Shown here piece by piece: positions 6,102 through 7,826 of a DNA stretch of 7,826 bases. The stretch comes from Desulfobacteraceae bacterium. Its GTDB lineage: Bacteria > Desulfobacterota > DSM-4660 > Desulfatiglandales > HGW-15. The position numbers were made by a program, and so were the translations under genes. The notes below the pieces were generated by a model. That model ran no database searches, had not been told where the DNA came from, and saw only the letters and a program-made list of their open reading frames with translations. The stretch spans positions 1-7,826 of the forward strand of contig RPPU01000202.1 in NCBI GenBank assembly GCA_003819975.1, given 5' to 3'. The number at the start of each line of letters is the position of its first letter. Within the stretch, counting starts at the first letter, position 1.

Positions 6102-6118
6102 GATTCTCCCTAAGAATC
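6102..6118 (+). terminator. Small stem-loop just after the hydratase (possible weak terminator)
   Basis: GATTCT (6102-6107) and AGAATC (6113-6118) form a perfect 6-bp stem with loop CCCTA, 11 nt after the hydratase stop. The tail is ATTATTCC, with only a few T residues and a low-GC stem, so termination would be weak at best. Confidence 0.25.
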
Positions 6119-6131
6119 ATTATTCCAAAAA

Positions 6132-6213
6132 ATGCATTAGACTCATTTCTTTCGTGAAGCCCGAATAAAATTCATTTTATTCGGGCAAACATACTTATAA
6201 AGTTCTAATGCAT
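6132..6213. repeat. 82-bp double-nested palindrome with a perfect 12-bp inner stem
   Basis: The outer arms ATGCATTAGA (6132-6141) and TCTAATGCAT (6204-6213) are perfect 10-bp inverted repeats. Inside is a perfect 12-bp stem: GCCCGAATAAAA (6159-6170), loop TTCA, and its complement (6175-6186). The inner hairpin might stop transcription in part, but it is followed by AAACATAC rather than a T-tract on either strand. The terminal inverted repeats without coding content resemble a miniature element; no convincing target-site duplication is visible (TCCAAAAA on the left, AATCTGGG on the right). Confidence 0.7.
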
Positions 6214-6388
6214 AATCTGGGATTATAACATAGAAAACTCGATAAAACGGAGCGTCCGGTTGCAATGAGTTATTTATGCTTGTCCCTTATAGGCTGTATG
6301 GTGTCCTTATTTGGGCAATATTTTACGATAATGGGTTATAAGCGATGATCGTTTTATGTAATTCCGTCGATGGCCAAATGATTAATGA

Positions 6389-6417
6389 TTGACAAAATAG
6401 GAAAATATTTTTATATC
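6389..6417 (+). promoter_or_regulatory. Predicted sigma70-type promoter of the acyl-CoA ligase gene
   Basis: A perfect -35 TTGACA (6389-6394) is followed after 17 bp by TATATC (6412-6417), which matches 4 of 6 consensus -10 bases. Transcription would start near 6424, leaving a leader of about 54 nt before the ATG at 6478. Confidence 0.55.
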
Positions 6418-6420
6418 CAG

Positions 6421-6436
6421 CAGTTCACGTAAACTG
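6421..6436. promoter_or_regulatory. 16-bp near-perfect palindrome at the ligase transcription start (candidate operator)
   Basis: CAGTTCACGTAAACTG matches its own reverse complement at 14 of 16 positions (one symmetric mismatched pair; consensus CAGTTYACGTRAACTG). It begins 3 nt downstream of the predicted -10 and covers the likely start site, a typical repressor location. The identity of the binding protein is unknown. The motif does not recur in the regulator/dehydrogenase spacer, so it may belong to a different regulator, for example one of TetR type. Confidence 0.45.
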
Positions 6437-6477
6437 ACAAATATACCGAATCTATATTAAGGAGGAAAATTTTTTAA

Positions 6478-7826
6478 ATGTCATCTTTTAAAAATGTAAC
6501 GATCGGCTCGGTGCTCAAGGAAACAGCGGAAAAATTACCGAAGCATCCGGCACTAGCCTATCCCCAGTTGGGCATTCATATGAATTATCAGGAATTTCAT
6601 CAAAAATGCTCCGAGGTTGCCAAAGGCTTTATGGCTTTAGGAATTCAAAAAGGCGAGCATGTTTCCGTCTGGACCACTAACCTGCCCGAATGGGTTTACA
6701 TGCAGTTTGGGCTCGGCATGATCGGCGCGATTCTGGTAACGATCAACACAAACTACAAAGCCCATGAAGTGGAATATTTACTGAAACAGTCCGATTCCAC
6801 CACTCTGGTCTTAATGGAAGAACATAAGGACACCCATTATTATGAAACCGTGCGCAGCGTGGTTTCCGGTTTGGACAAAACCCGGCCCGGCCAAACCCAA
6901 AGCCTCAATTTACCGCTATTGAAAAATCTCATCTATATCGGCACGCGTACTGCGACTCCGGGCATGTTCACTTTTAAAGAAATCACGGACATGAGCTCCC
7001 GCATCACTGACATGGAACTGGCCGAACGCCAAGCCGGGCTGAACACCCACGATGTGATCAACATGCAATACACCTCCGGCACCACCGGCTTTCCCAAGGG
7101 CGTAATGCTGACTCATCACAATATCGTGAACAACGCCATTATGGTGGGCGATGTCATGGGCCTGACGCCCCGGGACAAATTGCTGATTCATGTGCCCTTA
7201 TTTCATTGTTTCGGCTGCGTCATGAGCACCCTCAATTGCGTAACCCACGGCGCCACCATGGTGGTAATGGACCATTTCGATCCTTTGCAATCGCTCAAGG
7301 CAGTGGCGGCCGAACACTGTACGGCCATCAACGGCGTGCCGACTATGTTCATTGCCATGCTGAACCATCCCGATTTCAAACAATACAACATGCAATCGCT
7401 GCGTACCGGCATTATGGCCGGCGCGCCCTGCCCGGTGGAAACCATGAATCAGGTCCGCACCTTGATGCACTGCTCGGAAGTCGTCATTGCTTTCGGCCAG
7501 ACCGAAAGTTCGCCGGTCATGACCATGACGCGTCGGAACGATCCGGTGGAATTGCGCGTCTCCACGGTCGGACAACTGCTGCCCGATATCGAGGGCAAAA
7601 TCGTCGACCCTGAAACCAGCCGCGAGGTACCGGCCGGCGCCCAGGGCGAAATCGTCACCCGCAGTGCCTGCGTCATGAAAGGCTATTACAAAATGGCCGA
7701 AGCCACGGCCCAGACCATTGACCAAGAGGGTTGGCTGCACACCGGCGATTTGGGCACCATGGATGCACAAGGCTACTTCAAGGTAACCGGCCGGATCAAG
7801 GATATGATCATCCGCGGCGGCGAAAA
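6478..7826 (+). CDS. AMP-forming acyl-CoA synthetase, ACSF2-like (partial, C-terminus outside window)
   Basis: The frame is open from ATG 6478 to the right edge (449 codons plus 2 nt) with AGGAGG at 6460-6465, a rather long 12-nt spacing. It is an ANL-superfamily adenylating enzyme that activates a carboxylic acid with ATP to acyl-AMP and then acyl-CoA. Motifs in order: P-loop [11 protein letters not shown] (198-208), [10 protein letters not shown] (about 237-246), FGQTESSP (339-346), HTGDLG (421-426) and [12 protein letters not shown] (from 438, the hinge). About 80-100 residues are missing, including the C-terminal catalytic Lys. The pattern is closest to ACSF2-type medium-chain or branched/aryl acid ligases; the acid is unknown. 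It is separated from the upstream genes by 387 bp and has its own promoter-like signals. Confidence 0.95.
   Translation, partial: MSSFKNVTIGSVLKETAEKLPKHPALAYPQLGIHMNYQEFHQKCSEVAKGFMALGIQKGEHVSVWTTNLPEWVYMQFGLGMIGAILVTINTNYKAHEVEYLLKQSDSTTLVLMEEHKDTHYYETVRSVVSGLDKTRPGQTQSLNLPLLKNLIYIGTRTATPGMFTFKEITDMSSRITDMELAERQAGLNTHDVINMQYTSGTTGFPKGVMLTHHNIVNNAIMVGDVMGLTPRDKLLIHVPLFHCFGCVMSTLNCVTHGATMVVMDHFDPLQSLKAVAAEHCTAINGVPTMFIAMLNHPDFKQYNMQSLRTGIMAGAPCPVETMNQVRTLMHCSEVVIAFGQTESSPVMTMTRRNDPVELRVSTVGQLLPDIEGKIVDPETSREVPAGAQGEIVTRSACVMKGYYKMAEATAQTIDQEGWLHTGDLGTMDAQGYFKVTGRIKDMIIRGGE

Larger units (their letters stand above)
6091..6477. other. 387-bp AT-rich spacer between hydratase and acyl-CoA ligase genes
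   Basis: No gene with a credible start and ribosome site was found here on either strand. The left half holds a small stem-loop (6102-6118) and the double-nested palindrome (6132-6213). The middle (6214-6388) has only minor features, such as two copies of TGTCC(C)TTAT (6281-6290, 6302-6310). The right end carries the ligase promoter, a palindrome and the ribosome site AGGAGG (6460-6465). The ligase is thus probably a separate transcription unit from the upstream genes. Confidence 0.65.

Noticed and set aside
5446..6120. Open frame of 224 codons on the minus strand opposite the crotonase gene
   Set aside because: Shadow of a well-conserved gene; no ribosome site or recognisable domain.
6159..6186. 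Standard rho-independent terminator after the hydratase
   Set aside because: The 12-bp stem is perfect but no T-tract follows on either strand, so it is described as a nested palindrome instead.

Overview
The window looks like part of an acyl-CoA (beta-oxidation type) catabolic locus from an anaerobic-type bacterium. The most likely home is a Desulfobacterota (sulfate-reducing or syntrophic) lineage. This is inferred from gene content: an XRE-cupin regulator next to acyl-CoA genes, a glutaconate-type CoA-transferase pair, an SCP-x-type thiolase-fold protein, and spacers filled with degenerate short-word repeats. No rRNA or other taxonomic marker is present, so the placement is tentative. Coding regions are moderately GC-rich, while the two main promoter regions (about 1700-1865 and 6190-6475) are strongly AT-rich.

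Layout. On the minus strand, an XRE-cupin regulator (1032-1574) is followed 89 bp later by a thiolase-fold protein (942 down to the left window edge, incomplete). A 307-bp divergent spacer (1575-1881) separates them from a plus-strand series: acyl-CoA dehydrogenase (1882-3036), CoA-transferase alpha (3282-4292), CoA-transferase beta (4442-5215) and enoyl-CoA hydratase (5308-6090). After a 387-bp spacer with its own promoter-like sequence, an ACSF2-type acyl-CoA ligase begins at 6478 and runs off the right edge.

How the genes fit together. An acid can be activated by the ATP-dependent ligase or by CoA transfer. It is then dehydrogenated at C2-C3, hydrated by the crotonase, and possibly cleaved at a C-C bond by the thiolase-fold protein. 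No 3-hydroxyacyl-CoA dehydrogenase is visible. The thiolase-fold protein has Gly where the nucleophilic Cys of true thiolases lies, so it may be an aldolase-type or otherwise non-classical enzyme. The real substrate cannot be read from the sequence.

The unusual part of the window is outside the genes. Almost every spacer holds a different family of degenerate short repeats or palindromes: an 8-bp array upstream of the regulator, GTGAAA/TTCAAG words after the dehydrogenase, a 126-bp nested palindrome between the two CoA-transferase subunits, a CACGAAG-type 64-bp hairpin before the hydratase, and an 82-bp double-nested hairpin after it. There are also three candidate operators: a perfect 20-bp palindrome before the thiolase gene, an inverted repeat between the -35 and -10 of the regulator's putative promoter, and a 16-bp near-palindrome just downstream of the ligase -10.
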